A stretch of DNA of 64,000 nt from Mesostigma viride (GCA_009746045.1 RPFO01000667.1:4653924-4717923), one strand, 5' to 3'. Counted from the stretch's first letter, positions 45,357 to 56,299 are shown. Notes: generated by a model from the letters alone, not told the origin. Translations and numbers: made by a program.

Positions 45357-45580
45357 CCAAATTTTACTCCAGAATGCCCTGTCTTTGCATGTAAAGGATA
45401 ATTATGATAATGAACCAGCGATGGAAGCAAGGGGATAATGAACCAGCGATGGAAGCAAGGGGATAATGAACCAGCGATGGAAGCACCAGCGATGGAAGCG
45501 ATGGAAGCTGGAGGGGGAGGGGGAGGGGAGGGGAGGGGAGGGGAGGGGGAGGGGAGGGGAGGGGGAGGGGGAGGGGGGGG

Positions 45581-45582
<2 letters not shown>

Positions 45583-45629
<47 letters not shown>

Positions 45630-45630
45630 C
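45583..45630 (+). repeat. G-rich run (poly-G)
   Basis: About 48 bases, almost all G, preceded by GGGGA repeats (45511-45582). It lies just upstream of the transposase-like gene and could form a G-quadruplex. Confidence 0.9.
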
Positions 45631-45661
45631 GGCCGTATAATATTACGCAGTTCCTAAAGCC

Positions 45662-48391
45662 ATGTATTATTACGCAGTTCCTAAAGCCATGAAGGGCCTG
45701 GGCATTATGGAGCCCGATGCGGGGGCGCAGGTTTTTGGAATGCTATTCTCGCTGCTTGTCCTGGTGGTCGTGTTGCTCGTCATGGCGAGACGAGGGCTCC
45801 GTCTTAGCGCTGCCGCCGTCTTAGCAAAATGCACCACGGATGCGTCCTGTGCTGCGGCACTTAGCAGGGACTGGGACTGTGGGTGTGGCCGCCACTGTTT
45901 GCGAAGCGTGCATTTCGAGGAGATAAGAGCGATGAGGACCGACATGTGGTCTAAGAAGCCTGCGGATCGGAAAGAGTTTATAAAGAACCAGCTTTTTCAG
46001 GCCGGCCAGCGAGAAACTGAAATTCCGGGGAGCTTGCGTCACAAACGCAGTCGAGACGAGGGCTTCCTTTTCGCAGTGGATGGCTACGTTACTTACCCAG
46101 CTGACAGGCATCAGCCAGAGTCGGCAACCCCGTTTCTGCATCGCATATGTGTGAAGCCGCTTTCCGCCGTGCTTTGTATATCAACCCCAATATGTGGCAC
46201 GCGGCTGTCAAGGAGACAACCCGCCCTCGACCTTTGCCTGGCGATCGTGATTTGGAGTCCGGCTTGGGTAGCACTGCTGGACGGCGCATTGGGGTATCCC
46301 GGTCATTGTCTGCCAAGATTGGGGAGGCCAAGGCGCTTTGTGAGCTGTGGATTCGGCGTTGGTTCTGCCCAGCAGTTGAGAAGGATCCCCGGGATGGCGC
46401 CAGCATCATTGAGCAACCGTGCAAGAAGACTTTATACTCGGACTACACTGCAGAGCAGCAGGACTACGGAACACCTGTAGTTAGCATTTCGCTTTTCAGG
46501 ACAATTTTTGAAGCAGTGAGAGTAAGCATGCGAGTCCGGATTGAGAAATATCGCACGAAAATTATGGGTGAGTGCTCCCGCTGCCGGAAGTTAAAGGATG
46601 CCATCTTGTCTTATCGGACCACTGACCGGACCCGGTGGGAGGCTTTCAAAGAGAAGTTAGCTGATCACACCGACTTCTTTAATGGGGAACGGATGGCTTA
46701 CCTGCAACGAAGGTTTGAGGGCGCCAAGCACTATTTTGTTTCCATAGTCATCGATGGTCTGGCGAAAATGAAGACGGCGGTTCCAACCAGGGGCAGCGCC
46801 TCGAAAGAGTGGCTTAGCAGCCGCAAGCTACATATACCCTACCAGCTGGTTTGCTCGATTTTGCACGGAGTGAGGACGTACTTCTGGGTGATTATGCCTT
46901 GGGTAGCCAATTCTGAGGTTTCTGGTAATTCAGGGCGTGTCACTGCGACGCTGCTCACACACCAATTGTTGGAAGTGGTGGTTGAGCGACCATGGGAAAG
47001 GTCCCGCAATCCTGAGATCCGCGAGTTTGGCCTTGCCACGACACTCGTCCTTCAAGTGGACGGGGGTGGGGACAACATGAATAGCGAGCTATTGGGCTTT
47101 CTAGCGGTTCTCATTAACCGCCGTCTCTTTTCTCTCATCAGGGTGTGCCGCCTGCCCCCGGGGCACCCCCATAATGACGCTGATCAGAGATTTGGTTGGT
47201 TTATCCGGTGGTACAACGGGATGAAGAACCGCGTGTCAGATCTCGCACCGACCGGTGCTCATGCTGACATTTCAAGATGTGTTGCAAGGGCTGACGCGTG
47301 CCTTTGCACACTATACTACGAGCAAGGCCCATTCGGGAGCATGGCGACAATAAACCCACTGCCGCCATCTGCCAAGGTTGGTTTTCTTAAAATACTATGA
47401 ATTTCTTCCGGGTTCTTCTTCTTTTCCATATGTAGCATGCCATAGTTAACCAATAATCACCTTGCTTACTCGCCTCTTATTGCAACTGCTTGTTCTATGC
47501 TTGTTGCTTGCAGCTCGTCAATGCAGCGCTGGACTTCACAACGTGGCTTCGAGGCTGCATAGACCCAGATCTTGGGCGTTGGGTCAAGTCTGCTGACGTG
47601 GTTATGGACGCGTCAACCAACCAACCTGTGGTGGAGCATCAGCCGGTCAGCAAGATATTTGATATCGAGCTATTCGGCCATCACGATGAAGGTGCAGGGG
47701 CGGACGTTGGTGATGACTGCTTTTTGCGCTACCGACTTGCCACGGCAGAGGCGTTAGCTGATGTGCCCGCCAACTGTTGGAGGCCTCTTGGGCCGAACGA
47801 GGAGCCATGCGACATGGTTACTGTCTCTTCGAAGCGTGTGAGTGATGGCAAAGAGCTCCGCGGCGTGCTAGTCATGGAGGCGACCGAGGCGCCCAAGGGC
47901 AGCCCAGGTGTTGCCGCGTTTGCGGATTGGGATGGCGATCGCGCAATCCGCCGTCATTGCTCTAAACTCAACCGAGTGTTTCCAGACATCATGACGGATG
48001 CAAAGCAAGCAGAGCTCAACGAGGAGATCCGCGGCTTCCCCGCTGAGCCGGAGCAAGTGGAAGAAGAAGCGTCGGTGTTTGACCGCATGATCCAAGCTCT
48101 GACGGAGTGCAGGGAGCAGCAAAAACACAAGCCCCTCCCTTTTTGCCTCCACAGTGCAGGGGATCAGGCGGTGATGCGGGCTGCCCGTGCTTTGGAAGCG
48201 CCGCTGCACCCAATTATCAGCCATGCAGGCAACCGCCGGCACGAGGTGCAAACTGCCATTCACCGGGCGCGACGCGAGGCTGAGCGCCTGCCGGCCGCAT
48301 CTGCCACGCCTGCCACGCTTGCCTCCAATCCTCCTACTGGAGTTGCCTCCAATTCTCCTGCGGATGCCACCGGTGGTGCACGGACCATTGC
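45662..48391 (+). pseudogene. putative DDE-type transposase of the 14.2-kb element, N-terminus and core
   Basis: Segment 45662-46146: a hydrophobic helix (FSLLVLVVVLLVMA), then a Cys/His-rich region (DWDCGCGRHCLRSVHFEEIR). An unresolved frame change or short intron near 46090-46146 leads to CEAAFRRALYINPNMWHAA; the core follows with ECSRCRKLKDAIL, YFVSIVIDGLAKMK (Asp), TTLVLQVDGGGDNMNSELLG (Asp) and PPGHPHNDADQRFGWF (GHxHxDxD). These are the landmarks of an uncharacterised DDE-like family found in many eukaryotes (I believe DUF7869-related). Intron 47377-47513 is phase 0; the next exon runs to the SDR-2 insertion at 48391. Interrupted, so probably inactive here. Confidence 0.6.
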
Positions 48392-50542
48392 TGTCGCGTC
48401 CGTGATCTATCACGTCCGCAATTCAGATTTTAGCGTAATTCTGACGTCCGCAGCCTTGTGCGGGTTGCTATACCGCGGCCCGGTACTGACGCCGCGGATC
48501 TCAATTGTACTCACGCGCCAAGTCCGCTGAATTTGCTGACGGAACTTTTGGGCGGACCTGAATTTCACTGACATTCGTCACAAGGGCAGTTTGCCGAATG
48601 CTGGTACGCAGCAAGCCGGCGAGGCACTGAGCAGATGTGCAATTTCAGGATTTCAACGTGGGACACCAGACACAAATGCAAGGAAGCCCCAGGCGGTGCC
48701 TGGCATAGCCAATAGATTTGCCCTTGTATATTTGTGTTCGCTTGACAGATAAAGCTTGAAGTTTAGCTTGTCGGAAATTAGACAATGTTATGATTGGCTG
48801 ATGTCTAGAGTGGCGCTAGTGGCGCCAGCCGCCAGGCTTGAGCTTTGAGCAGTATAGAAGGATGAGCAACGAACCATGGTGGTCGTTGTTCGTCCGTTTC
48901 TCTCCCTCACAACTGGTTTGTTGTCTTCATGGGGTGAAATAGTTCGAGCAGCCCGGAGCAGCCCCCGTGAGTGGTTGCATGCAGTCAGTTGCCATGAGGA
49001 TGGACTGACGGATACGACAATGTATTGGTTTTGTTAAGAATGTGTGTAAGACTGAGAACGAGACAAGGGGCAGGGCCTTCGGGCACCCTGGTCGTCGTTG
49101 GCATGCATGCCAGTAGGAACTAGGTCGGGAACACACGCGCACTGCCGCCACAAGGGGCCTGCAGTGGCGTCAACCAAGGGACCTCACAGCTGCTCTTATA
49201 ACTACAACATTACAACTCGACACTCTTTGTAATTCGTCATGTATCTCATTGGAATTGAAATGTCTTTTGGTTGCTTTAATGATAAAGCATGGTCTCAAGA
49301 ATCGGCTGGTTGGGCCGGATTGCCTGTCATGAAGGTGGCGGTGCCATAAAGGACCGCACCTTTCATTCTCATTTTAAACGGACGAACAACCCATGATGGG
49401 TTCAGTCCGGCCAGCCTGGATGTTCCTCCTGCTTCACCCAGGGAAGCACAAGGAAAAGGTTATTGCTTAGCCTTCAAAAGCATCTGAAGAGGTTAGGCTT
49501 TTCCCGGTAAAAAGCCATCGAAGGGGTTATTGCTAAGCCTTTAAAAGCATGCATGTTAAGGTTGTTGCTGATCCTGGAAAAGCATCTTGGAGCAGCTGGA
49601 TTTTTTTTTTCTTTTTGCTGCTGCCTGGAATGACGCCCTCTTTGGGCTTCCTTCTTTAGTGTGAGATGCCTTTCTTTCACTTTTTGCTCTCACGTTGTTG
49701 TGAGCTAAATAGTGGGGGGGAGGTGGCATATCGCACACATGATTACTGCTGATAGTGGATGCATTCCAAGTAGCGGTAATGACCAGTCCAGGATGATATG
49801 GCACGCAAACGCGACAGCTGTCGCGTCCGTGATCTATCACGTCCGCAATTCAGATTTTAGCGTAATTCTGACGTCCGCAGCCTTGTGCGGGTTGCTATAC
49901 CGCGGCCCGGTACTGACGCCGCGGATCTCAATTGTACTCACGCGCCAAGTCCGCTGAATTTGCTGACGGAACTTTTGGGCGGACCTGAATTTCACTGACA
50001 TTCGTCACAAGGGCAGTTTGCCGAATGCTGGTACGCAGCAAGCCGGCGAGGCACTGAGCAGATGTGCAATTTCAGGATTTCAACGTGGGACACCAGACAC
50101 AAATGCAAGGAAGCCCCAGGCGGTGCCTGGCATAGCCAATAGATTTGCCCTTGTATATTTGTGTTCGCTTGACAGATAAAGCTTGAAGTTTAGCTTGTCG
50201 GAAATTAGACAATGTTATGATTCGCTGATGTCTAGAGTGGCGCTAGTGGCGCCAGCCGCCAGGCTTGAGCTTTGAGCAGTATAGAAGGATGAGCAACGAA
50301 CCATGGTGGTCGTTGTTCGTCCGTTTCTCTCCCTCACAACTGGTTTGTTGTCTTCATGGGGTGAAATAGTTCGAGCAGCCCGGAGCAGCCCCCGTGAGTG
50401 GTTGCATGCAGTCAGTTGCCATGAGGATGGACTGACGGATACGACAATGTGGCATATCGCACACATGATTACTGCTGATAGTGGATGCATTCCAAGTAGC
50501 GGTAATGACCAGTCCAGGATGATATGGCACGCAAACGCGACA
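48392..50542 (+). mobile_element. SDR-2: split-direct-repeat element nested in the transposase gene
   Basis: A1 48392-49023 and A2 49819-50450 (both 632 bases); internal 49024-49723; B1 49724-49816; B2 50450-50542. Order A1-I-B1-A2-B2, as in SDR-1. A starts TGTCGCGT and B ends ACGCGACA (perfect 8-bp inverse); B1 and A2 are joined by GC. TTGC flanks the whole insertion (48388-48391, 50543-50546). The internal part holds repeated AAAAGCAT(C/G)-type motifs and a purine run but no ORF. Confidence 0.72.
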
Positions 50543-51339
50543 TTGCGACTGCGGATCATATTTTTTCCGTAAATCCCGGCATTATCTCCCGCGGAGACTT
50601 TCTCATCATCAAGAGACCTGCGGTGACGTGCGGGGAAGGCATGCCCTGGCCAGAGGAGCTCTTGGTGAAGGTCGTGGATGCGTCTACTGTTCGTTCACGC
50701 GGGACTCTGACTGTTTCCCTGTTTTACTCACCCTCCTGGGAAGGGCAGTTTAACAAGCTCTCGCTCGCAGGCGGTGGGCCGGGCCTGACGGTGTCGGCAT
50801 CGGAAATCATCGTTCAACACTGGACAGTTGGTGCATCAGGGCAGGCTGTCCACACTCCGTCGCTGACAGCAGCACGTAAGCTATCTCGTGCAACCCTCCA
50901 GGCCTTAGATGACCATCCACACGTGCACTTTGCTGGTTTTCAAACACAGCAAGCTGCTGCAGCGACGTCAAAAGCTGCATGTGCGGCACACTTTGTTGAG
51001 CACGGGCTGCACGCGCTGAAAGGGAGAAGGCTGTGCGCCTTGTGGGGTGCTGCCAAGACCCGTTTTCACGGGTGGGTCACAGAAGTACATGAGAATGGCG
51101 GGGCTTTGAAGATCGAGACGGTTTGGTCCGACGGCAAGGGAGCGACGTACACCACGTTGGAGGAAGTCTTAAAGTTCATCTGCGGGTGCCCTCATGCGGC
51201 TAATGCCTTTGGCCGCGAAAAGTTTTTTCAGGATGGTGCCGCGGCCGACGCTGAGACGGGGGCGGAAGAGCCCCAACTTTCTTTTGTTTGTGAGAGTAGC
51301 GAGAGTAGCGATGATGAGGAGGAGGAAGCATGGGAATGA
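50543..51339 (+). pseudogene. putative transposase of the 14.2-kb element, C-terminal part
   Basis: Resumes the exon cut at 48391, in frame when SDR-2 and one TTGC are ignored (ATADHIFSVNPGIISRGDFL). It contains WPEELLVKVVDAS, SLFYSPSWEGQFNKLSL and KGRRLCALWGAAKTRFHGWV, and a strongly acidic end (ESSESSDDEEEEAWE) before TGA. No known domain is assigned; the acidic tail could be a protein-interaction surface. Confidence 0.6.
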
Positions 51340-51626
51340 TGGGGAATGTGTGAAAGCTTCGATAGGAGTAAAGGCGTCTCTTTGTCCTGTCAAGCATGCT
51401 AGTCTTGTTGCAAGAATGAAGCCCAACATGCCAACTGTCCATGCATGGTCATGTTGCATAATGGTGGGCATAAGATACATGTGTTTGCTAGTGGCCATGT
51501 TTTACACGGAAATGGATTTACGTTCAGTATGTGATTCAATGACATGTGATTATTTTGGTTGATGCATGCAATATACCCCATGATAACCAATGCACGTGCA
51601 AAGATGTGTGTTTATATGCAATTTAA

Positions 51627-52160
51627 GGTGCAACGGTGCAACGGTGCAACGGTGCAACGGTGCAACGGTGTCATGAGCATCTAGGTAACCCTTGCATGAC
51701 CCATCCACCTACATAAAACCCATGGATAACAATTGCATGTGCAAAGGTGTGTGTTTATATGCAATTTGAGGTGCAACGGTGCAACGGTGCAACGGTGCAA
51801 CGGTGCAACGGTGCCACGGTGCCAAGGTGGCACGGTGGCACGATGCCACGATGCAACGGTGTCATGAGCATGTCTAGTTAACCCTTGCATGACCCATTAC
51901 CCTAGATAGATCCCAATGGATAACCATTGTATGTGCAAAGGTGTGTGTTTATATGCAATTTGAGGTGCAACGGTGCAACGGTGCAACGGTGCAACGGCGC
52001 CACGGTGGCACGGTGTCATGAGCATGTCTAGTTAACCCTTGCATGACCCATCCACCTACATAAATCCCATGGATAACCATTGCATGTGCAAACGTGTGTG
52101 CATATATGCAATTTGAGGTGCAACGGTGCAACGGTGCAACGGTGCAACGGTGCAACGGCC
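51627..52160 (-). repeat. right subterminal octamer arrays (GGTGCAAC)n, four blocks
   Basis: Blocks at 51627-51670, 51770-51862, 51964-52015 and 52117-52160, separated by spacers of about 100 bases that are near-copies of each other (TCATGAGCATGTCTAGTTAACC, CCATGGATAACCATTGCATG). The motif is the reverse complement of the left arrays. Confidence 0.9.
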
Positions 52161-52253
52161 GCCGACGAACTTTTTTTTCCTCAAAGACTTTAGTTGACCC
52201 TTTAAATGCATGAAAATGCAACTTTCAAAACTGAAGTACAATTTGAAAAATGT

Positions 52254-52278
52254 AGTACAAATCCAGGTGTGCATGGGG
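52254..52278 (-). repeat. right terminal inverted repeat
   Basis: Reverse complement of the left terminus, ending GGTGTGCATGGGG. Confidence 0.9.
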
Positions 52279-52281
52279 TTG

Positions 52282-52713
52282 GCGTGGCGTAAGCGTGGGC
52301 TGCGTCAACAAGTGCGTGAGGGGCCGATGGTCGGTCTGGATGATCAAGCGGTATGGGTCCGCAGGGTCGGGTTCGGCCATAGCCACGTTGAACTGAGCAC
52401 CCAGAAGATGGTGCCGCCAAGTATGGCAACAGTACACCACGGCCAACAACTCTTGCTGATGGACCGGGTAATTTCTTTCGGCCGGGATCATCGTCCGGGA
52501 GATATACTCGACCGGTTGGAGACCGAGACCATGGTCTTGGAGCAGCACACCGCCAATAGCAACCTTGCTAGAATCGCTATTGACCACGAATGGCTTGGTG
52601 GGATCCGGAAGGATGAGGACAGGCGCAGTGGCGAGCCTGGCCTTCAGCAGGTCAAAGGCCTGTTGACACAGGCCTGACCATTCCCACGGTACGTCCTTCT
52701 TGAGGAGGTGAGT
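52282..52713 (-). pseudogene. Gypsy RNase H N-terminal part
   Basis: Follows an in-frame TAA (52714-52716) at the end of the RT ORF. Reads KKDVPWEWSGLCQQAFDLLK, PVLILPDPTKPFVVNSD, LQPVEYISRTMIPAERNYPV and IIQTDHRPLTHLLTQPTL, the usual connection-RNase H sequence. It ends where the 14.2-kb element is inserted. Confidence 0.85.
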
Positions 52714-54096
52714 TTAAGCAATAAGCGGGGCCGCAATGGTCGCGAAACGCGGGATGAAGCGGCGATAATACGATACCAAGCCCAAGAAGCTGCGCAAGGC
52801 GCGAACATTCGCGGGAACAGGCCACTGTTGGACGGCGGCGACCTTATCGGGGTCCGTGGACACGCCCTTGTCCGAGAGAATGTGGCCTAGAAAGGGGACG
52901 CTGCGGCCTGATTCTACCTTGCTGCGGCGGGCGGACAGTTTATTATCCGCCATGATCTGCAGAGCCGCGGCAACATCCTCCAAGTGCTCCTCGAACGTGC
53001 GAGAGAAAACGAGGATGTCATCCAAGTAGATGGCCACGCAGGTGCGTTTGTACGGCTGCGTCCCCGGGTCCCACGGGATAGTCGGGTCGCGCAGGTCTGC
53101 CGAGACCTGGGGCAGCCGACTAGTGCCCATCACCGACCTAAAGAGGTGGTTCATGAGCATCTGAAAAGAGGCAGGGCTGTTACACAAGCCCATGGCCGCC
53201 ACGCGGAATTGGTAATGGCCAAAAGGCGTGGCAAAGGCTGTTTTATGGCAATCTTCGGGGGCGATCCGAAGTTGCCAAAAACCGTCTGCACAATCGAGCA
53301 CCGTAAAGTACTTTGCGCCCTCCACCTTATTAAATATATCATCGATGCGGGGGAGGGGATACTTGGACTTCACGGTGATCGCATTGAGTTTGCGATAATC
53401 CGTAACCAGACGCCACTTCCCATTGGGTTTGGGCACCAGCAACACGCCCGCGCTGTAAGGGCTATTGCTGGGCTCGATCAAGCCGGCCTCCAACAAGCCG
53501 ACCAAGATCTTCTTGAGCTCTGCCAACTCCACGGGCCCCATGCGAAAAATGGGTGAGGTGGTAGGTGGGTGCCCCTCCTGCAAATGAATGCGGTGGAGCA
53601 CCGGTCTGGCCGGGGGAAACGTAGGTGTTTTCTCCTCAAACACGGCTGAATACTGATCGAGCACTGCGTTGAGTCGTTTCACCTCGTCTTCCGACAAGTC
53701 CATGCCAAGCGAGTTTAACGAAACTCCAGCCTGTGCATGCTGGGCGCTGGGCCCGCGCGCGTGGGCAAGGGCGTCCAGACGAATGGAGTAAACGGGAGGA
53801 GGCTGCCGGGCTCTCATCATCCGCTTGAACTCCCTTTTGGACATGAGAATGTCCGCAAGGCGACGACGGTCACTCTTGAGGGCAGGCGTGTCATCGGTGA
53901 TGGTCATGCCGTTGGCCGCATACTGCCGCTCAGGTAACCAGAATGACCCATCTGGGAAGTGGGTAACCATGGTACCAAAAGAGACGGTCACCTTGGATAT
54001 GTGCAGCCAGTCAATCCCTAGGATGATATCAGCCGCTTGTAAGGGAATGACCGTGGCGCGAATGGGCACGCTGGTGCCTTGTACGATAGGGGCCAA
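52714..54096 (-). pseudogene. Gypsy protease end and reverse transcriptase
   Basis: Begins with the retropepsin C-terminus (AADIILGIDWLHISKVTVSF). RT runs from about VLHRIHLQEGHPPTTSPIFR with LVTDYRKLNAITVKSKYPLP, TVLDCADGFWQLRIAPED (catalytic Asp), FGLCNSP-like MGLCNSPASFQ and AIYLDDILVFS (YLDD, catalytic), to VPFLGHILSDKGVS and LRSFLGLVSYYRRFIPRFA. A premature TAA at 52714-52716 cuts it from RNase H in the same frame. 'Asp-Cys-Ala-Asp-Gly' where 'Asp-Leu-Ala-Ser-Gly' is usual is a small variant. Confidence 0.88.
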
Positions 54097-54374
54097 GTCG
54101 CATAGCCCGGGGATGGCTGAGTGTAGCCATCCGAGTATCGCACGCGCCGAGCAATGGTATGGGGAGTCGGGGTTACTCCCAGGCGCTGCACTATGGCCTC
54201 ACTGACGAAGGTGGTAGCCGCACCACTGTCAATGAGGACCTTGATGCCCTCCAAACAACGCCCAGAGCCCTGGGGGTCTGGTAGGCTTCCAGTGAAGAGG
54301 AGTAGTTGCCGCGGGCCTTCGCTAGGCTCCGCTTGCCATTCCTGGGTCTCTGTCACCACATTACATGGTAACAA
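54018..54374 (-). pseudogene. Gypsy aspartic protease N-terminal part
   Basis: Contains KVLIDSGAATTFVSEAIVQR, with the active-site Asp-Ser-Gly of a retropepsin. The frame then differs from that of 52714-54096, which carries the ILGIDWL end, so a frameshift near 54090-54110 splits the protease. Confidence 0.75.
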
Positions 54375-54433
54375 AACTTGGGCGACTTGTTCATGGCCGG
54401 GTAAGGTGTCGCCCGGAGTGCCCTCCCGGCCTC

Positions 54434-56299
54434 TCAGTCCAACGCCTCTCCTGCAGGCCCCTCGTCCACCGGTGTGCCTCGCAGGTGGCCGGATGCGGCC
54501 GCGGAAGAGCCATCATCAGGCTCGGCCGCGTCTGCGGCATCCAGTTGGTTGAGGGCATGCCCAGCTTGCTGGTAGGCGCTTGGGGGCGCCTTGGGTTGTT
54601 GGTACAGCCGGGGCTGTTGGCGCGCTTGTTGCAAGCGTCGGGCACGCTCACCCGCACTGGGAGCTGTGCGCATATTTCGCGCCGGTGGTGGCCTCGAGGC
54701 CATTTGCGGGGAGGCCGCTTGGAAGTTGTTGCGTTGCACAGGCGGGGCCTGGTCCAGCGGAGGGAGATCAGGGCACTCACGTTTGATGTGCCCCACGCGG
54801 TTGCAGTGGTAGCACTGAATCCGGGAAGTGTCCAAGGCATTAATGTCCAGGACCTCGCACTGTAGCTCATCCACCCACACGGGGGCGAATCCCAGCTCAT
54901 TGAGTTCCAGTGCATTCACGCGGGGTTTTGGGGTCCGCTGCACCAAGGGAGCTATCTCCGCTAGGTAGGTCTTGATGTCCTGCAGGTTCCATTGAGCCCA
55001 GGAGAGGTGGGCGAATTTCCGCTTCACCTCATCCCGGAATTCGGGTTGCAAGCCCTCATAGAACCTTGCCAAGGCTTCTGGGCCCATCAGGTCATCAACC
55101 CGCCCAGCTAGAAGCTCGAACTTGGTCATATATTCCCGATAGCTCAGGTTCCCCTGCTTGAACGCCCCAAAAGCCTCCCGGTCCAGCTTGTCTTGGTCGG
55201 GTGGCAGGTACTTGGCCCGTGCTCGCCGAAATAATTCAGCCAAGCTGCTGGGGAAGCCATTGGCCAGGGCGCTTTCGCAATGGAGAGCTTGTCTCACATC
55301 GGGAGCCAGTGCCTCGCTGGACACCAGCTTGACCTTGATATCCTCGTCCAAGAGCTTGCGATTGTATGTCTCCCAGATGTCGATCTTCTGAGACACTGCA
55401 ATCTCCCAAGCCTCAAACTCTTGGTACGAGCAGTCGGGTTTAAACTTGGGAATATCCGACAGCTTGGGCAACGGTGGTAGTCGCCCTGCATTGTGAGTAT
55501 CATCGTCATGATGGCCCATGATACTCGCGGGTCTCCCGGGCCCGGCCACACCTTGCGAGGTGTGCCCACGCGGGTAACCTGCCGGGGGGCTGCACTCATC
55601 CTCACCCGGGTGCTCATACCCATGTGGGTAGTGGGCGCGGCTTGCATAATGATGGGCGGCGGTGGCCGCTGGGTGCTGCGCTCGTGGGTCACCCGGAGCC
55701 AGGCGGTCGTATGCTGAGTTGGGGAGGGGAATCGCCTCCCCTGCGACCCCGAAGGAAGACCGACCGGTCCGTGCGGTGCCCTGGCCCTGCCCAGCCATAT
55801 TTGGCGAGGCATGGCCGAAGGGGCTAGCCCCAAGGGGTCCAGGCGCATGATAGGACGCCCGATTCGCAGCGCGGCGAGACCGCGATCGGCTATCATACAA
55901 GGGTGGCGCCGGGGCGCTGCTGGGCCAAGTGGCCAATGTAGGTTGCGGCAGCACCGTAGGCAAGGCCCCACTCCTACCGTAGTGCAGGGTAACATTATTC
56001 CCCTGCGCCCCCGCGCCGGCTCCTACACCAAGGGCCGGACCCGCCGACAATCCCGCGATGGATGTTCCACTTGGTGGTCCATTAAGGGGATTGACTACAG
56101 GGCTATCAGGTGGTGCACCGGCAGCCGCCGAGGAATTCCCTCCCAAACGTGGGGTTTGTGCTGGGGATGACCCCCTAGAGCCACGCTCACTACTCGGGCG
56201 TGAGTGATTTTGGGTAGCTCTCTCGATCTGCCGCCTCGAGTGCTGCCACGAGGGAAGGGGCAGGAGAGAAGCGATGGGCCTCTCGTCGCCCTCGCTCAA
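54434..56299 (-). CDS. Gypsy gag
   Basis: About 621 codons. A long Pro/Ser/Gly-rich disordered N-terminal half, then a Gypsy-type capsid (FEAWEIAVSQKIDIWETYN, SSLAELFRRARAKYLPPDQD, YREYMTKFELLAGRVDDL, RFYEGLQPEFRDEVKRKF) and one CCHC knuckle (CYHCNRVGHIKREC), then a Gln/Ala-rich tail. The first codon of the open frame is TTG; an ATG about 15 bases upstream is in another frame, so the true start or an early frameshift is unresolved. Confidence 0.8.
   Translation of the reverse strand: MSEGDERPIASLLPLPSWQHSRRQIERATQNHSRPSSERGSRGSSPAQTPRLGGNSSAAAGAPPDSPVVNPLNGPPSGTSIAGLSAGPALGVGAGAGAQGNNVTLHYGRSGALPTVLPQPTLATWPSSAPAPPLYDSRSRSRRAANRASYHAPGPLGASPFGHASPNMAGQGQGTARTGRSSFGVAGEAIPLPNSAYDRLAPGDPRAQHPAATAAHHYASRAHYPHGYEHPGEDECSPPAGYPRGHTSQGVAGPGRPASIMGHHDDDTHNAGRLPPLPKLSDIPKFKPDCSYQEFEAWEIAVSQKIDIWETYNRKLLDEDIKVKLVSSEALAPDVRQALHCESALANGFPSSLAELFRRARAKYLPPDQDKLDREAFGAFKQGNLSYREYMTKFELLAGRVDDLMGPEALARFYEGLQPEFRDEVKRKFAHLSWAQWNLQDIKTYLAEIAPLVQRTPKPRVNALELNELGFAPVWVDELQCEVLDINALDTSRIQCYHCNRVGHIKRECPDLPPLDQAPPVQRNNFQAASPQMASRPPPARNMRTAPSAGERARRLQQARQQPRLYQQPKAPPSAYQQAGHALNQLDAADAAEPDDGSSAAASGHLRGTPVDEGPAGEALD

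Larger units (their letters stand above)
38090..52278. mobile_element. 14.2-kb DNA transposon with CCCC... inverted termini and octamer arrays
   Basis: The plus strand starts CCCCATGCACACCTGGATTT at 38090; the reverse complement of the right end (52278) is identical for 25 bases. TTG flanks both sides (38087-38089, 52279-52281), and with one TTG and the element ignored the Gypsy RNase H frame is continuous, so this is a true insertion with a 3-bp duplication. Inside: GTTGCACC octamer arrays at both ends in opposite orientation and at a central palindrome, a DDE-like gene (+) and an acidic coiled-coil gene (-) diverging from it. Two-gene layout, 3-bp duplication and subterminal motif arrays recall En/Spm, but the ends are not CACTA. 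It carries three later insertions. Confidence 0.88.

Noticed and set aside
48392-50542. LTR retrotransposon with 632-base LTRs
   Set aside because: The second A copy is followed by a second B copy, and B1 joins A2 by only 2 bases, so the order is A-I-B-A-B and not LTR-internal-LTR.
38211-52160. Octamer arrays as a CRISPR array, and the (RCNGATVQ)n / (APLHRCTV)n ORFs they produce
   Set aside because: The repeats are contiguous 8-mers without spacers of fixed length, in a eukaryotic element. The ORFs are frame artefacts of a repeat that lacks stops.
54365-56170. Plus-strand ORFs opposite Gypsy gag
   Set aside because: They mirror a GC-rich coding strand and show no motifs; the minus frame has capsid and zinc-knuckle sequence.
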